From Apiotrichum sp. Y4204 (lineage: Eukaryota > Basidiomycota > Tremellomycetes > Trichosporonales > Trichosporonaceae), in the NCBI GenBank assembly GCA_025531455.1, contig JAMYHL010000073.1, positions 142,279-206,278 of the forward strand: DNA of 64,000 bases. The letters are read 5' to 3'. Both the position numbers and the translations under genes were made by a program. Below are positions 1 through 13,903 of this stretch, piece by piece. Every line of letters begins with the position of its first letter. The stretch's first letter is position 1. The notes beneath the pieces are model-generated. The model was not told where the DNA came from and made no database searches. It saw only the letters and a program-made list of their open reading frames with translations.

Positions 1-183
1 CTCGACGGCTCGGACGCACCATCACCAAAGCCGGCCTCGCCGGCCCCGCGTTTCCCTAAAGCGGAGAGCGGCGTGCGAGAGGTGGTGCCCAAGCGTGTGC
101 TCGGGGTCCGCAAAACCCCACTGGCACTTGGAATCCGAGATGCTGGGGCTCGGTCCTGTCGGTCCATTATGGGAGCGTCGTGA
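1..183 (+). CDS. C-terminal end of an unidentified protein (partial, cut by window edge)
   Basis: Frame 1 is open from the first base to a TGA at 181-183 and encodes about 60 residues. The first third is rich in Ser, Pro and Ala. The second half (around VVPKRVLGVRKTPLALGIRD) is less biased and basic, as in the tail of a real protein. No domain is recognisable and the start lies outside the window. It could be the 3' exon of a plus-strand gene or only a chance open frame. The following 455 bp would be its 3' flank plus the DHS promoter. Confidence 0.35.
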   Translation, partial: LDGSDAPSPKPASPAPRFPKAESGVREVVPKRVLGVRKTPLALGIRDAGARSCRSIMGAS

Positions 184-638
184 TGGCTCGTAGAAGGAGA
201 GTGAAAGATGCTTTGTGTTGTGTCGAAATCGAATGCAGAAGCGTGATCAGCGTGAGCAGGTTTAGACGATTGTGATGACAACAATGACCACTCCTGCACA
301 GTGACCTCTGGTGACTGTAGTGATTTGTGCCTATTACATAATAAATATCTCTTGTTTGTGTGGCCACTCCGTGGTGGATGTGTGAAACTCGCGTGCATTT
401 GTGTTCGAGCGCTGCGCGCCACGCGCTACTACTATACTATTCTACTATTGCAAGTTTTGCCTAAACTAACTAGCTCCTTTGTAATGTCATGGCAACTTGG
501 AATTTCTGATTTATTTCTCAAAAGTTGATCCTGCGGGTTGTCCGGGTTGTCTTTTTAAGTCCTTCATCATCGTCCCATCAAGATTTCAAGATTTGTTGAC
601 ACTTCACTCCGTAATCGGCCTGTATATCGCTGCTCATA
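184..638. other. Spacer before deoxyhypusine synthase
   Basis: No coding frame of quality is seen. The last 150 bp are T-rich (for example around 425-560) and probably hold the promoter and 5' leader of the DHS gene. No clear TATA box was found. Confidence 0.4.
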
Positions 639-1925
<1,287 letters not shown>

Positions 1926-2689
1926 ATTATTTAGACGACTTGGACCGTTGAACACGGAGAAATAACCACAAATACCTCGCATTCTTATACCTGCTTCACG
2001 ATTCTCTTCTCCGCATGCATACATATGTACATCGGGCGATGAGAACTCAGAAGCCGTTTTCTGGTGGGTGTATCAACGGTGAATGGGACCAGAGGTGGTC
2101 CTGGGGGGTTCAAATAGTCTCCGGAGAGGGTCGGTGGTGCATGGTGCAGGAACCGAGGAACGCGTCCTCCTGTAGCCCGCCCATCACCGTCACCGTCACC
2201 AACGTCGTCCCCTCTTGAGCTCCTTCTCCCTCCCCTTCTTCTTTCGATACTCACACACACACGGCCACCATCCATCTGCCGGCCCTCTGAAGGCACACTC
2301 ACTCCGTCACTTCATCCACACTAGACCGAGTGGCCGTCTCCATCGCACGCTCTTTAAACGGGCTGCATACGGCGCGGCTTTGTACATCGACTGTAGGTTT
2401 CCTCCGCATCGCGACCCTATCTCTCTCTATCACGCGTCGGTCGGGGAGCTGCCACCCACCACCACTTTCTTTACGCATCGTTGCCAGCACGCCAACCGAT
2501 CACAACACTTTGGCTTTTGGGGCAGACCAAGACCACCCTTCAACCGACCGACACCGACGATTCATACTGCGACCGTAGGACGTCTTCACCTTGAGAGACT
2601 TGGGTACCTCGATCCAAACTCGTTGGCCCCATGCTGCTCGCGCAGCACGTCGCACGCTTCTGATAACTAAACTCTCCGTACGATAGGCC
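1926..2689. other. DHS-PAN3 spacer
   Basis: Contains the DHS 3' flank and the PAN3 promoter and leader. Pyrimidine-rich runs occur around 2218-2243 and a short CA run at 2251-2260. Open frames here are short and of biased composition; none looks coding. Confidence 0.5.
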
Positions 2690-5159
2690 ATGGCGGCCCC
2701 TGCGCCCGCCCGTTCCGCGGCGATCCAGATCGTTCGCCCTCCCGACAACCCGCAGAAGACCGACACACCGGAGAAGAAGAAGGGTACGTGTTTGAAACCC
2801 TCGGACTGTGGTAGTGTGGTCTTCCATGTGACATGCACATTGTGCTGCATGTGCTGAGGTATCAGGGCCGCAGGCTTAGTTCAGGTTGAGGGTATTGCGA
2901 AATATGAGACCTTGCTGACGCGTCACAGCAGACGCGACGCAACGTCTCTGCCGGAACGTGTTGATCTACGGGTGAGTGTTGTGGCCGCCCACAAACGCGT
3001 CAATGACAGCGAGGAGCACTGGCCTCCATCGTTACTTCATGGCATCTAGGATGATGCGATTCTGCGTGTTATTGAAATGACACGCTCATGCCCACATTGA
3101 GAAACATAGGCTGACAGATAGGTCATGTCGTTTCCAAGAACAGGGTGTAAGTCTCTCTCCCTCTGGCACTTGACCGCTGACAGCCAGTGCGCGTACTATC
3201 ATCCACCTGTGAGTATGGTTTACGGCTTGATTGTGACGCCAACTGACACTGGCAGCCGGGCACCGATCCCACTAATGCTCCCTCAACCGCGCCTGTCCCC
3301 AGTGCACCCCCAACCCCAACTCCGAAATCGGGGCTGAAGTGAGCCTTGGCATCTCTATCACATTCTGACCACCAGCGCTGCCGCAGCACCTTACGCAACC
3401 CCCGACAAGGAATCACGCGCACCGACATCGGGCCTCGGTGTGGAGCACTTGTCTGCGCCCGTCTTCGTTCCTAAGACGGCGTCTGTCGGAGAGTCATCCC
3501 CTCAAGCTCAAGTCCATGCAACGACCTCTCGTCCTCCCCCCGCTGAATGGGCGAATGCAGCCCCGTTTGGTCCTTCGTCCGATGGGGGTCTTTCCGGCCC
3601 TGCTCTTAGCTTCGAGGAAAGCATGAACTTTGAGCAGCCGCCGATGGAAAGTATGTTTATGGGCAACGGTCCCCGTCGCGTGGTGAGTAACGGCCGAGGA
3701 GTCTCTTTGCGTCCGGCAGCTAACATACAGCCGGACCACCATCTGTACACAGCGCCTTTGCCTCATGTTGTTGGACGTCAGCCCATGCATTCGTTCTTTA
3801 TTCCCGACGATCTTCGCCGCATGCTCCATTCCCGCCAGGAGGCTACATACGCCAACCCACACAATTCCGCCGGTTTGCCCTCGGAGGTGCACGTCTATCA
3901 TTCTCTCGTACCCTTGGGAAACCCCTCGACTCAGTCCTCAGTCAGTCGCGTGTATCACCACCCAGGACCGGTCTACCGCGCTACGAGCACCGTCGATGGC
4001 AATGTATATTGTCTACGTCGCATTGAGGGTGAGTGTCAGGAAGGTTCAATCACTGACATACAGGATTCAAACTCTCAAGTGAAGCGGCATTTGCGGCGGT
4101 CGAGGCCTGGCGGCAGATCCGACATGCCAACATAGTTGGTCTCCGTGAAGCGTTTACCACCAAGGCGTTCAACGATAACTCTCTCGTCATGGTGTATGAC
4201 TTCCATCCGGACGCAACGACCATTGCCGACGAGTGGTTGAGCCCCGACGGCATGGCTCGCCGCCGTCAGGCCGGCATGCCCATTGCAGAGCGCGTCATCT
4301 GGAGCTACGTTATCCAGCTTGCCAATGCTCTCAAGGCCATACATAGCGCTGGTCTGGCCGCTCGCAACCTGGACGCAACGAAGATTCTTATCACTGGGAA
4401 GAACCGCCTACGGATCAATGGTGTCGGCATTCTCGATGTTCTCGCTTTTGACAACCAGACACCAATGCCACTCTTTCAACAAGAAGACCTGTACAGCTTT
4501 GGTCAGCTCATCTACTCTCTGTGTGCGGACATCATGCAGCCCGGGCAGCACTTTGCGGCCGGTCTCGAGTACATTGGCCGCATGTACTCTCTGGACTTGA
4601 AGAACCTAGTCGCCTACCTTCTTGGGAAGCCGACAAACATGAAATCGATTGACGAGGTATTGCGTCTTGCCGGCCCCCGAATCCTGAACGAGCTCGACGC
4701 GTTGCAGACGTACAATGACACTCTCGAGAGCGACCTTGGAGCTGAGCTGGAGAACGGCCGCATCGCCCGTCTTCTCATCAAGCTTGGTTTCATCAACGAG
4801 CGCCCCGAGTTTGACATGGATCCACAGTGGTCCGAGTCGGGCGACCGCTACGTTCTTAAGCTCTTCCGTGACTACGTGTTCCATCAGGTCCGCCCTGACG
4901 GCAAGCCGGTCCTAGACATGTCACATGTCCTTACCACCCTCAACAAACTCGATGCGGGCGCCCGGTCCCGCGAGAAGATCATGCTCGTTTCGCGGGACTC
5001 GCAGAGCTGCCTCGTAGTCGAGTATCGCGACATCTACCGGTGCATCGAGTCGGCCTACAAGTAAGTGCCACAGAAAACGGCACAGATACAAAGATCCCCT
5101 TACTAACGATCAACAGTGAGTTGCGCAACTCGAGTAAGCCATCAATGGGACGGCGCTAA
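2690..5159 (+). CDS. PAN3: PAN3, regulatory subunit of the PAN2-PAN3 poly(A) nuclease
   Basis: Cytoplasmic deadenylase subunit that recruits PAN2 to poly(A)-binding protein and trims mRNA poly(A) tails. Eight exons: 2690-2783, 2929-2971, 3122-3146, 3188-3208, 3256-3338, 3376-4028, 4064-5060, 5117-5159; 652 aa. The N-terminal CCCH zinc finger is spread over three tiny exons: C39, C48, C55 and H59 (CRNVLIYG then SCRFQEQGCAYYH). A low-complexity linker rich in Pro and Ser follows. A pseudokinase begins near residue 305; its catalytic loop reads ARNLDATKILI instead of HRD, and DFG is replaced (GVGILDV), as expected for PAN3. The C-terminal knob runs from about 560 (GRIARLLIKLGFINERPEF, later DMSHVLTTLNKLDAG). 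The ATG at 2690 is the first that keeps the finger in frame. Exon 2 has tandem CAG acceptors (2928 or 2931) that change the protein by one residue. Confidence 0.95.
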
Positions 5160-6977
5160 GAAGGGAGATAAAATCGTAAACGCCTAAAAACATTGATAAA
5201 GCATGCAAAACTAAACACAACTTTTCACGCCCTACCGCAAGACAATGTTAACCTGGGAGCGAGATTGAGACACGGTACAGAGGATTCCCCAGTTGATCAA
5301 TAGCAGGAGCACCAGCGCGGAACCAGGAATGACGGATTGTGGGTTGACCCATTAATGGGTGGGAGCTACGAGATTTCCGGACCGCCTCGCGGCCAAGATA
5401 CGCTATATGTTGAAGCCAATCGGCCCCCCTCATCAAATGGGGCGACATACAGCACCTTTCGAACAATCCGCACTGGCGATCCCTTTGCGGTTCGTGGAAG
5501 TGGTGATGCCTTCTGCTGCACATGTGTACAAACATTCCGATCAGACTGTCCGTCTACCCATGCTGCCCACTGGCCCGACTTTGGCACGGCATTGTCCACT
5601 GCAGTGCGACGATCTCTGACATGAATCGGGTTGATCAGGGCACCCGCTGCCGATCCACTGATTAGTGATACAGTCAGACCAGAGGCCACAGGGCCTAATT
5701 TCGACACAGCATTTGATCAGGATGTCAGGAATAGTTGCTGTAATCTGCAAGCTATTATAGCTATTACCGTAGCTAATACTGCTACTGTTGTTAGTACTGT
5801 AGCCCACTGGCCCCAGGGCCCGGGTAGCGCTTCCTCTGGCCTCTGGTTGGTTGGATCGCGCTGATCCTGTTGGTCCAAATGATCCTGCCGATCCATGTCG
5901 ATCCTACACCACTTGAGCGACTACTGTCTTACGTTACGAGTACGATCTTAAGCTTCTCCTCCACACGTGTCAGTGTCGGCGCACATATGCGCACATTCGC
6001 GTACATTCGCGCCCCACTCGCGTCCACTCACAGCACTCGCCCACTCGGCCCACTCCGCACCCATGCACGTACTGCCTGTGTGAACGCGCGATGGTATGCA
6101 GTATGCACGTATGCATACCGGAGCACACGAGGGAAGGGGACGGGCGTTTCATGCCTCCCGAGCTCGAGGCACCAGTGCAAACAAACACACATAGTAGTAC
6201 AGAGTGCGTTGTTGGCCAGTTGGACTTTAGTTCTTGGATCTGGGGCCTGGCCGGCCCGGCACACACCAGCCCCTTGAATGCGCAGTCCGCAGCCATCATG
6301 TGGTCGTCGCCTGACGGGCTGCAAGCTGAAGCAGATTGTATGCGGCATGACGTGGGGCCGCGAAGTCACAGATCCAGTATTACTGCGCAGCGGTTGTCTT
6401 CATTTGCGGCAAGTTCAGTCTCCACCGGCGCGCGAGCATCACCGCCGTCCGGACAACTAGTTGCTTGTCCCCGGTCGATGCCGATGTCCTCGCTCAAAGA
6501 TGTGGGCCTTGTGCCTCCGCTCATCGCGCAATCGTGGTGGTGCCCTTTGCTTTGACTGGGCGAGGTCGTGCGAGAATGCGTGAGGAGTGAGCTGCCTTCA
6601 TGCCTTCTCCTGGTGCCGATCAGATTCGGACAGTGCAGAGGGCAAAACCAATGACTCGCGGATTAACCAGTGCTGCGCGCTGCGCGATGCAAGAGAGAGG
6701 CGGCGAGACACAAGCGTTTGAGAAACACTACAGAGCAGAGCTCAAGCTCGAGCACCTCACCAAATTGCAAGTCTCCAGCCGCGAGATAGTACAGTATAAA
6801 CATGCTCGACATGCTCGACAGGCAATTGTGCAAGAATCTGGAGATTTGGATAACTGAAGAAAGTCTAACGTTCTGCATTTCTGTGCAAACTGCTAAGTTC
6901 AAGCAGCCAGTCCTCTTGTGGTAGTTTACTATGACTTGCAGTATGTATATCAATAACAGTTAGCATAGCCCCCAAAT

Positions 6978-7009
6978 AAATATATACGTATACTGTATAC
7001 TGTATATAT
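6978..7009. repeat. AT-rich palindromic TATA/GTATAC tract
   Basis: The segment is nearly self-complementary, built from TATATA, CGTATAC and TGTATAC units. It could extrude as a hairpin or act as a nucleosome-depleted element. It is too far from BCK1 (1.7 kb) to be assumed to be its TATA box. Confidence 0.5.
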
Positions 7010-7277
7010 GATGGCTCATGATGGCCTAATACCACGGCGAATAGGATTGTCTATTCATAGACAAGCCCCCGGATAGTTTGGGCCGTGCCCAGAGGAGATG
7101 CTCTGGTGCAGCAGCGGGCTCCCAGCTCTACGCGCTACACAGCTTTCCCCCTACTGTAACTGATCCCCTCCGTCCTCCGGAATCCTGCGCCATTCGCCAG
7201 GCCTCACACTCTTTGGGCTCTGCAAGCTGGGGGCTCTAGCTGGGCGCTGGAGTAGCACTGACTACTAGTACTTCACA

Positions 7278-7290
7278 CCCCCCCCCCCCC
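7278..7290 (+). repeat. Homopolymer C13
   Basis: Thirteen cytosines in a row at the start of the pyrimidine-rich segment upstream of BCK1. The length is likely to be polymorphic or uncertain in the assembly. Confidence 0.8.
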
Positions 7291-7337
7291 TCCTCAATCC
7301 CCCTAATTGCCCCTCAGGCCCTCAGGCAAACAATCTG

Positions 7338-7407
7338 CCGCCGCCGCCGCCGCCGCTGTCGCCGCCGCCGTCGTCACTTCCACACACACACACACAGACA
7401 CACACTC
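7338..7407 (+). repeat. (CCG)n followed by (CA)n microsatellites
   Basis: An imperfect CCG array at 7338-7365 is followed within 20 bp by a CA array at about 7381-7407. A second CA-rich patch lies at 7623-7650. They sit in the presumed leader of BCK1. Confidence 0.7.
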
Positions 7408-8709
7408 ACGCACTCTAAAACCACTTCTACAGTACATACTGTACAGGACAACTCCTCCCACGTCCCCCCCTGCAAGGCCTGGCCGCCCCATTCCGCAAGA
7501 TCCACAGAGTCCGCACAATCAGAGACAGCGCCAGCCAGGAGGCAGCAACCCGCAGCCCGCAGCCAGCTCGGACCAGTTGCCGCCACCGCCTGACTTATTC
7601 CACCACCTCTCAGACCTCTCTCTCACACACACCCACACACCCACACACGCGCACCCACGCATTGTGCAATCTGTGCATGGTAATAGTACACACTCTCTCT
7701 GCACCACCACCAAGCACCACAACCACAAAGCCTACATTCCCCCTTCCCCCTCCACCACCACAAAGACAATCACGATCACACATTCTCTCCGTTCTCTTCC
7801 TCTCCCTCCCCCTTCCGTGTGCACTCCTCCACTTGGCAATCAAGGCCATAATCCACCGATCCACCATCGACTGGCCACCCTAGTGTCGACGCCCTTCCAG
7901 CTCGGTCCCCGCCCTGGCTAAAGGATACTTTGTGCTACGACCACGCACCTGGCTCACACACGCACGTCACTCTCTCCCACTCTCTCACCCATCGCCCTTC
8001 CCAATCTCCGACTCCTACACCTTGCCTTGTTCATCCGACCTGCGCAGATAATCTGGCGAGCAATCACTTGTCCTCGCACACTCTTAGCGCTTGCCAACTC
8101 GGTTGACCGTTTTCTTGCGAAATCAGCCATCCGACTCATCGTCGTTGCTCATCTGGCCATCTCGACGCCTGGCCCCTCGTCCACTCGGTTGCGACCCTCC
8201 ATCTAGGTGCTTCCTCCTTCCCACTCATCGACTGTCAATCTCTCGCATCTCAGCACCTACCACAGGCTCGAGACCCAGCAGCTGACTGGCCTCCGCTGCG
8301 CGCTGGTTCTTAGCCACGACCGTGACCCTCGGTCGCCGCCGCATCACACAGAGCAAAACCGTTGACCTCCCACACCCCAGTTTTGTGCTTCATCCTTTCC
8401 TCGCACCCCACGGACGAGTTCTAACACTGTTTGAGTGTTCCGTCGGCTGAACAAGGTGCAAAGTCATTCGCGACTTGACTTGAGCGCTGATTGCATCTCG
8501 GCTTCACATATTCCGTCACCGCCACTCTACAATATACCCGCGATTACCATCGCTGTCGTGGAATCGTTCACGTCAACCAACAAACTTGCTATTGCTGCAA
8601 CCTCAGTCATATTAACTGTCACGTCACTCCGGTTCGACAGTCATTCGCGCCTGTGCTAATCCACTTTCTTACCGCCGTCTCCTGCACCATCACCCTTGGA
8701 CGGGTGCGG

Positions 8710-8745
8710 ATGACCCGCCATGTCGGGCGCACCTCCGACGTTTAG
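8710..8745 (+). promoter_or_regulatory. Upstream ORF overlapping the BCK1 start codon
   Basis: An ATG at 8710 opens an 11-codon frame ending in TAG at 8743-8745. It is +1 to the main frame and overlaps the BCK1 ATG at 8720 by 26 bases. The upstream ATG has C at -3, while the main ATG has G at -3, so leaky scanning could favour the main start. If transcribed, this layout should dampen BCK1 translation. The transcription start is not known. Confidence 0.55.
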
Positions 8746-11700
8746 GTTGCCTCCAGGCCCGTCGCCACCGTCGCCCCCCATTCCTCCCATTACTATCAAT
8801 GCCGCTAATGCAGGATCGCTTCGGAATCGTCCGCACGGTGCACGGAAACGGGGGGCGTTTGGGCCTGGCCTATTCGTCGCCAACCCAGACAACTCTGATG
8901 GGGAGGAATCAAGCTTAAGTGTTGCCTCTCAGAACTCGTCTGTGCGGGTGACACCAGTCCAGAACTCCCCACAACGTTCATCCCCAGGGCGGTCACCATC
9001 TCTCGTTCCTCCCACTCCCTATGGTATGGCATTGAACGGGGCGCTTCCCTCGTCCTCCCCGGCGCCGACACTGGGAACGTCAGCCCCTGCTGGTATTTCC
9101 AGTAGCATGCCACGTTCCACTTCAAGTGGATCCACCCCGGGCACGTTGCCGAGGAGAACCCCCGGCCCTTTGCCAAGTTTACCGATCCCTTCTCACAGCC
9201 CATCACCATATCCTCCAGGATTCCATCCCCCACAACCTCCCCCGCAACCTGACCGTCATCTCATGAACAGACGAGCATTCACGAGCCCCACAGAACCAAC
9301 GGGACCACGCTTGGACCCTCGCACAGGTCTCCGCGACACACCGTCTAGCCCATCTCGTGGCCCCCTCCCGCCGTTGCCGCCGCTGAGAGCAACGACTGTG
9401 CCTTCTCCAGCGAACTCGAATACATCCCCGCAAACGGTCCTCAGCATGGGCTTCCTCCCTACTGTCTCGCCGCCCACTCACCCTTCCAACCCTCCTCCGC
9501 TTTCGGCTGGGTCATCATCGTCCATGAATGGCCACATTCGTGTCCCCAGCCCTGAGAACTCATTGGGCTCATCATCCATGTCAAGCCGGCCTCGCTCATC
9601 GTCCGTCAATCAACGAGTTTTCGTCCAGGCGACTGTTGATAATGAAAACTTTTCCGCGGTCGACGTCACAGGCGTGCATACTCCAGAGGGCATTCGTGAA
9701 AGGATACTATCTAGGGTGAGTAGTTGGCTAGCAGGCTGTGGCACGCAATGCTGACGGACTAGCTGCGATTCCGGGACGACCAGTTTGCCTCACTTGCCAT
9801 CTATCGGACCAACATGGGAGGGCCACTACCCGATACGTCTCGGCCAGGCTTGACGCATCAACAACTGATTCACCTGGTTCGGGCACATGGTGACTCTGGT
9901 GGCAACCTTCAGTTTTTGGTTCAACAGATAGCCCCAGGTGATCCCGGTTCAGCAACCGTCGTTCCACCTTCGGAAAACGCTTTTCGTGAACGCCCAGGGG
10001 TGCCGCCGATCTTGACCAACATTCAGCCGGCCCCGCCCTACACCCCACATGCTTCTGCGCAGCATTCCCAGGATGGTAGCTTCGGGAGTGCTGGAGAAAC
10101 CATGGATCGCAGCCGTGGCAGTCGCACAAGTCTAAGTGACAGGTCGCAATCCGATCAAACGAATGCCTACGGGACTCAATTGAACTCGACTAGGGATTCA
10201 GCGATCCACAGCACTGAGCCCCCCCTGCGGACAGGATCACCGCCAACATTATTCACCGCACTGCCCCCTGATGATGAGTCCACCGTCACGGCCGCACATA
10301 TGATGAATGGTGCTGGTCCCAGTGCGACTGGTGGTCTCGACTACTCTGATGTTGATCCCGAAAGCCTACGACTTATTCTTCAGCTGCAGCAAGAGGAACA
10401 AAGGGAGGAAGAAGATCGCGAACGGCAACGTCTAATCGACCTACGGAGGGACGAGCTCATTGCTCTTCAAGCGCAAGAGAATGAGCGTGAAGTCTGGCAG
10501 GTAATGCAACAGCTCGAGATGGAGCGTCGGGACGCGCAGAATAGATATGAACAGCAAGTCGCACCACTGGTGAGTTTTTGCGACCTATCCCTCTCCGACT
10601 AAGACTTACCTTGCCACAGCACGCTCTTGATCAAAGACCGTCTATGGATGAAGGGCGGCGGCCCAGCGAAATTGTTACCGACAGCCTTCGTCAAAGACAA
10701 TTCACCGAGGACCGCATGCGCCGGCGTGACTACATGGAAGGACTGGGCCAAAACCACAATCCGAACTGGATGTACATGGTGGACGATGGCACGTATCCAC
10801 GCCGAACCTCTGACACGATACAACAATACGCCGGCAGCAGTCTGGCGTACATGCAGATGGGTACCGACATGCCAATTGCCTCCCAATACGCAAGTCGGCC
10901 ACCAGGGTACACAAATGGTCCGTCCCGCAACGAGGCCGATCCTCGACCTCGCGCCGCCGCGCCACCGCCGCCGCCACCTGCACGTCGAACTACCAAGCCT
11001 TCCCCGTACTACGATCACGCACCATTGCATAATGCGCATTCTGTGGATAACCTCCGGCAGTACAACCACTATCAATCACACAGCACTCCAATGCTTCCCG
11101 ACCCATCGTACCACTCCGTCACTATCGGTTCCCACCATAATCCACAAGACCCTCGATTCAGCGGCCATTCCGCAACTCGACAACCCGAGGCCATTGTCGA
11201 GTTCCCGTCCCCACGTCCATCATGGCCCACGCCGGATTCGGCACACCCTGACCGCGCGCAGAGCTTGGTGTATGACAATTCTTCACCACAGGGTGGGACT
11301 AGCGTTCCAAATGGAAACCCCATCGACTACCTCAACACCCCTGCTCCAAATGGACGACGACCCCGTAGCGTCTCCGATGCTGGACCATCCGCGTACCTGG
11401 ACGCGGAGGTGGAGCTCCTCTCGCAGCGTCGGCATGGTTCAGTCTCTACGGATACCTCAACCGCGACCGTTGTCTCAGACGCCACAATTCACGCCCCAGA
11501 CAATGGCGAGGGAACAGCTACACTTAGCAATAACTGGCAAACTCGCGTTGCCCAGTTGGTGGACAATGCCAATGGGCCCATTGCACATTCCGACGCAATC
11601 TTGACGGATGTGGATGGCTCCGAACCGGAAGCTACATTATTCATCCCCACGCGCCCAACTGCTTCGACCTCAGGTCAGAATTCGAGTCGGCCTGCTCTCA

Positions 11701-13402
11701 GTGTTCATACCGGTGCGAACGGTACTCCGCGCGGTCGCGAACAGAAGGGATTGCCGCCGCGTTTGCCATCTGTTTCTGACGACGAGGCCGTGGATGACAA
11801 GTCTTCGCTCAGCCGCGTGATATCATTTCATGCCAATCGCAAGGATGAGTGGCATGTTCGCCCTGAACCAGAACAGCTTTACGACAACTTGGCCCAGTTC
11901 TTCCCCCACGTCGACTTGGACAAACCTATTGTCGACCCCGGCATTTCGAGCGCTCCTAGCACACCCAACTCTGATACTTCGCCAAGGACAACACTAGAGC
12001 TCCAACGAGGAACTATTACGGCACACAGTCGGGGCAGCGCCCCATCCAAGGATAGCAGCGGGCCCCGAACGCCACCACCATCTGCTCGTGGCGCTATCAT
12101 TGCCAACTTCCCCGCTCCGCCTCAGCTTCCCGCGTTCAACAGGAGTGAACACCGCAAATCCATCCGCAATGTGGCTGAAGTGAAGAAACGCGTTCTACAG
12201 CGGAACAGGGAGCGTGAGCAAATGCGGCCATTGAGCATTGCCGAGGAGAAGAAGATGAAGCGAAGCTCGAGCATGTGGGACCACAAGATTGTCGAAGTAA
12301 CCCCTTCCCGCATCGCCACCGATACGGCAATCGTGCCCGAATCCCCTGCCGCGGACGGTAGGCCCACAACCCTCACATGGGTTAAGGGTGAGCTGATCGG
12401 CAAGGGCTCGTATGGAAGAGTGTACATCGCTCTGAACGTGACGACGGGCGATATGATGGCTGTAAAGCAAGTCGAATTACCAGCGACCGAACAGGATCGC
12501 AACGATTCCCGGCAAATCAGTATGATAGATGCCCTCAAGTCGGAAATCTCGCTTCTCAAGGACCTCTACCAGCCTAACATCGTGGCTTATCTTGGCTGCG
12601 AAGTGTCCCAAGAACACATCTCCATTTTCCTCGAGTATGTCCCGGGTGGTACTATTGCAAGCATCTACCGCACTCCGGGGCAGGCGCGCTTTGAGGAGCA
12701 GTTGGTCAAGCATTTCACCGCCCAGATTCTTGAAGGCTTGGCATATCTTCATGGCAGGAATATTTGGCATCGCGTGAGTATTTGACGCCATTAGCACACT
12801 AATGGGTACAGGATCTCAAGGGCGACAACATTCTTGTTGACTCTAACGGTGTCTGCAAGATTTCTGACTTTGGAATTTCCAAGCAGACGCAAGATGCGTA
12901 CGATATGAATGGGGAAGCGACCAACATGCGCGGCAGCGTCTTCTGGATGGCACCCGAAGTTATCACAAGCGCAACTTATAACGGCAAGATCGACATCTGG
13001 TCCCTTGGTTGCGTGGTCCTCGAAATGTGGAGCGGTCAACGACCGTGGGGCTCTTTTGAGACCGTGTTTGCAGCCATGTTCCAGCTGATCAACAACCGTT
13101 CACGTCCGCCACTGCCTGACGATGTTCACCTCAACGAGATCAGCAACGACTTCATGAACATCAAATGTCTCGCCGCTGATCCCGATGACCGTCCCACCGC
13201 TTCCCAGCTCCTCAACCACCCGTTCATCACTGAGCGCGATCCCAACTGGACTTTTGCCAATTCGCCCATTGGCCGAGCCGTCGTCATGCGTGGTAACAAA
13301 AACATGCGGTCGGCCAGTACATCGACGGCAACGGCCGCCAGCTCCGGCGTCGTTCAGACAGGCACCTCCACTGTGCGCCCCCGGCCACATCCCCTTACCT
13401 AA
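8720..13402 (+). CDS. BCK1: Bck1-type MAP kinase kinase kinase (cell wall integrity pathway)
   Basis: Cytoplasmic Ser/Thr kinase expected to act below Pkc1 and phosphorylate the Mkk MAPKK in the cell wall integrity cascade. Exons 8720-9715, 9763-10569, 10620-12773 and 12812-13402 give 1515 aa. Residues 1-300 are Pro/Ser-rich. A small domain at about 300-390 (RVFVQATVDNENFSAVDVTG to LAIYRTN) resembles the ubiquitin-like/RA region of fungal Bck1. A charged coiled coil lies at about 535-600 (EEQREEEDRERQR). The C-terminal kinase domain starts near residue 1187: glycine loop GKGSYGRV, lysine in MMAVKQVE, catalytic WHRDLKGDN split by the last intron, DFG in ISDFGISK, and MAPEV. All catalytic residues are present. 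Domain order and length fit Bck1 better than Ste11 or Ssk2. It converges on the U6 and GATA genes. Confidence 0.9.
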
Positions 13403-13806
13403 ATTGTTTGCTCGTTGTCGATTGTTGTTTACGTTGTTTGTATGGTATTTTTAGCTGCGCGTCGTAGAAGCTCCGGATTCCAACCAGCTGCGGGGCGACA
13501 CGACCCTGGCAATGTGCAAAAAGAACCACATTCTGGCCTCTTCGACTCTTTCTCCACTCCCCCATCCTGTCCTGGTAGTCTCGTTCCATATCCTCGTCCA
13601 TCCTAACTTCTTCGTGTGACGACGCTGCTACGCCTCTTGAGTAATCAGTAACAGCATGTGCTATCTGCTGGCATGTATCTGCATTTTGACCGTGGGGTGA
13701 TGGCAGAGTCTTGGGCATTCGATCCGCACGACAGGACGTGTGGACTTGCTGATAAGATCGATAAGATCTTGATCAATTATTTAATTAAATGTAGGTTAGA
13801 TATAAC

Positions 13807-13813
13807 AAAAAAA
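13807..13813 (-). terminator. Pol III terminator of U6
   Basis: Seven thymines on the minus strand directly follow the 3' hairpin of U6. Confidence 0.85.
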
Positions 13814-13871
13814 TATTTCCACCGAAGTGGACCTCTCTGTGCGCAGTTTTTGTCATCCTTATGCAGGGGCA

Positions 13872-13903
<32 letters not shown>

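Larger units (their letters stand above)
5160..8719. other. 3.6 kb spacer and probable long BCK1 leader
   Basis: Nothing recognisable is coded between 5160 and about 7250. From about 7270 to the BCK1 ATG the plus strand is strikingly pyrimidine-rich, with simple repeats (C13, CCG, CA). This suggests promoter plus a long 5' leader. Several short open frames here are low-complexity and are not called. Confidence 0.5.

Noticed and set aside
5850..5910. Cluster of GATCC-like motifs suggesting a tandem repeat
   Set aside because: Unit length and spacing are irregular; no better than chance by eye.
6977..7010. TATA-rich tract as the core promoter of BCK1
   Set aside because: It is 1.7 kb from the start codon, and no transcript data support a start there.
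7307..7921. 204-codon plus frame upstream of BCK1
   Set aside because: Made of CCG and CA microsatellites with Thr/Pro/His bias; more likely leader or promoter.
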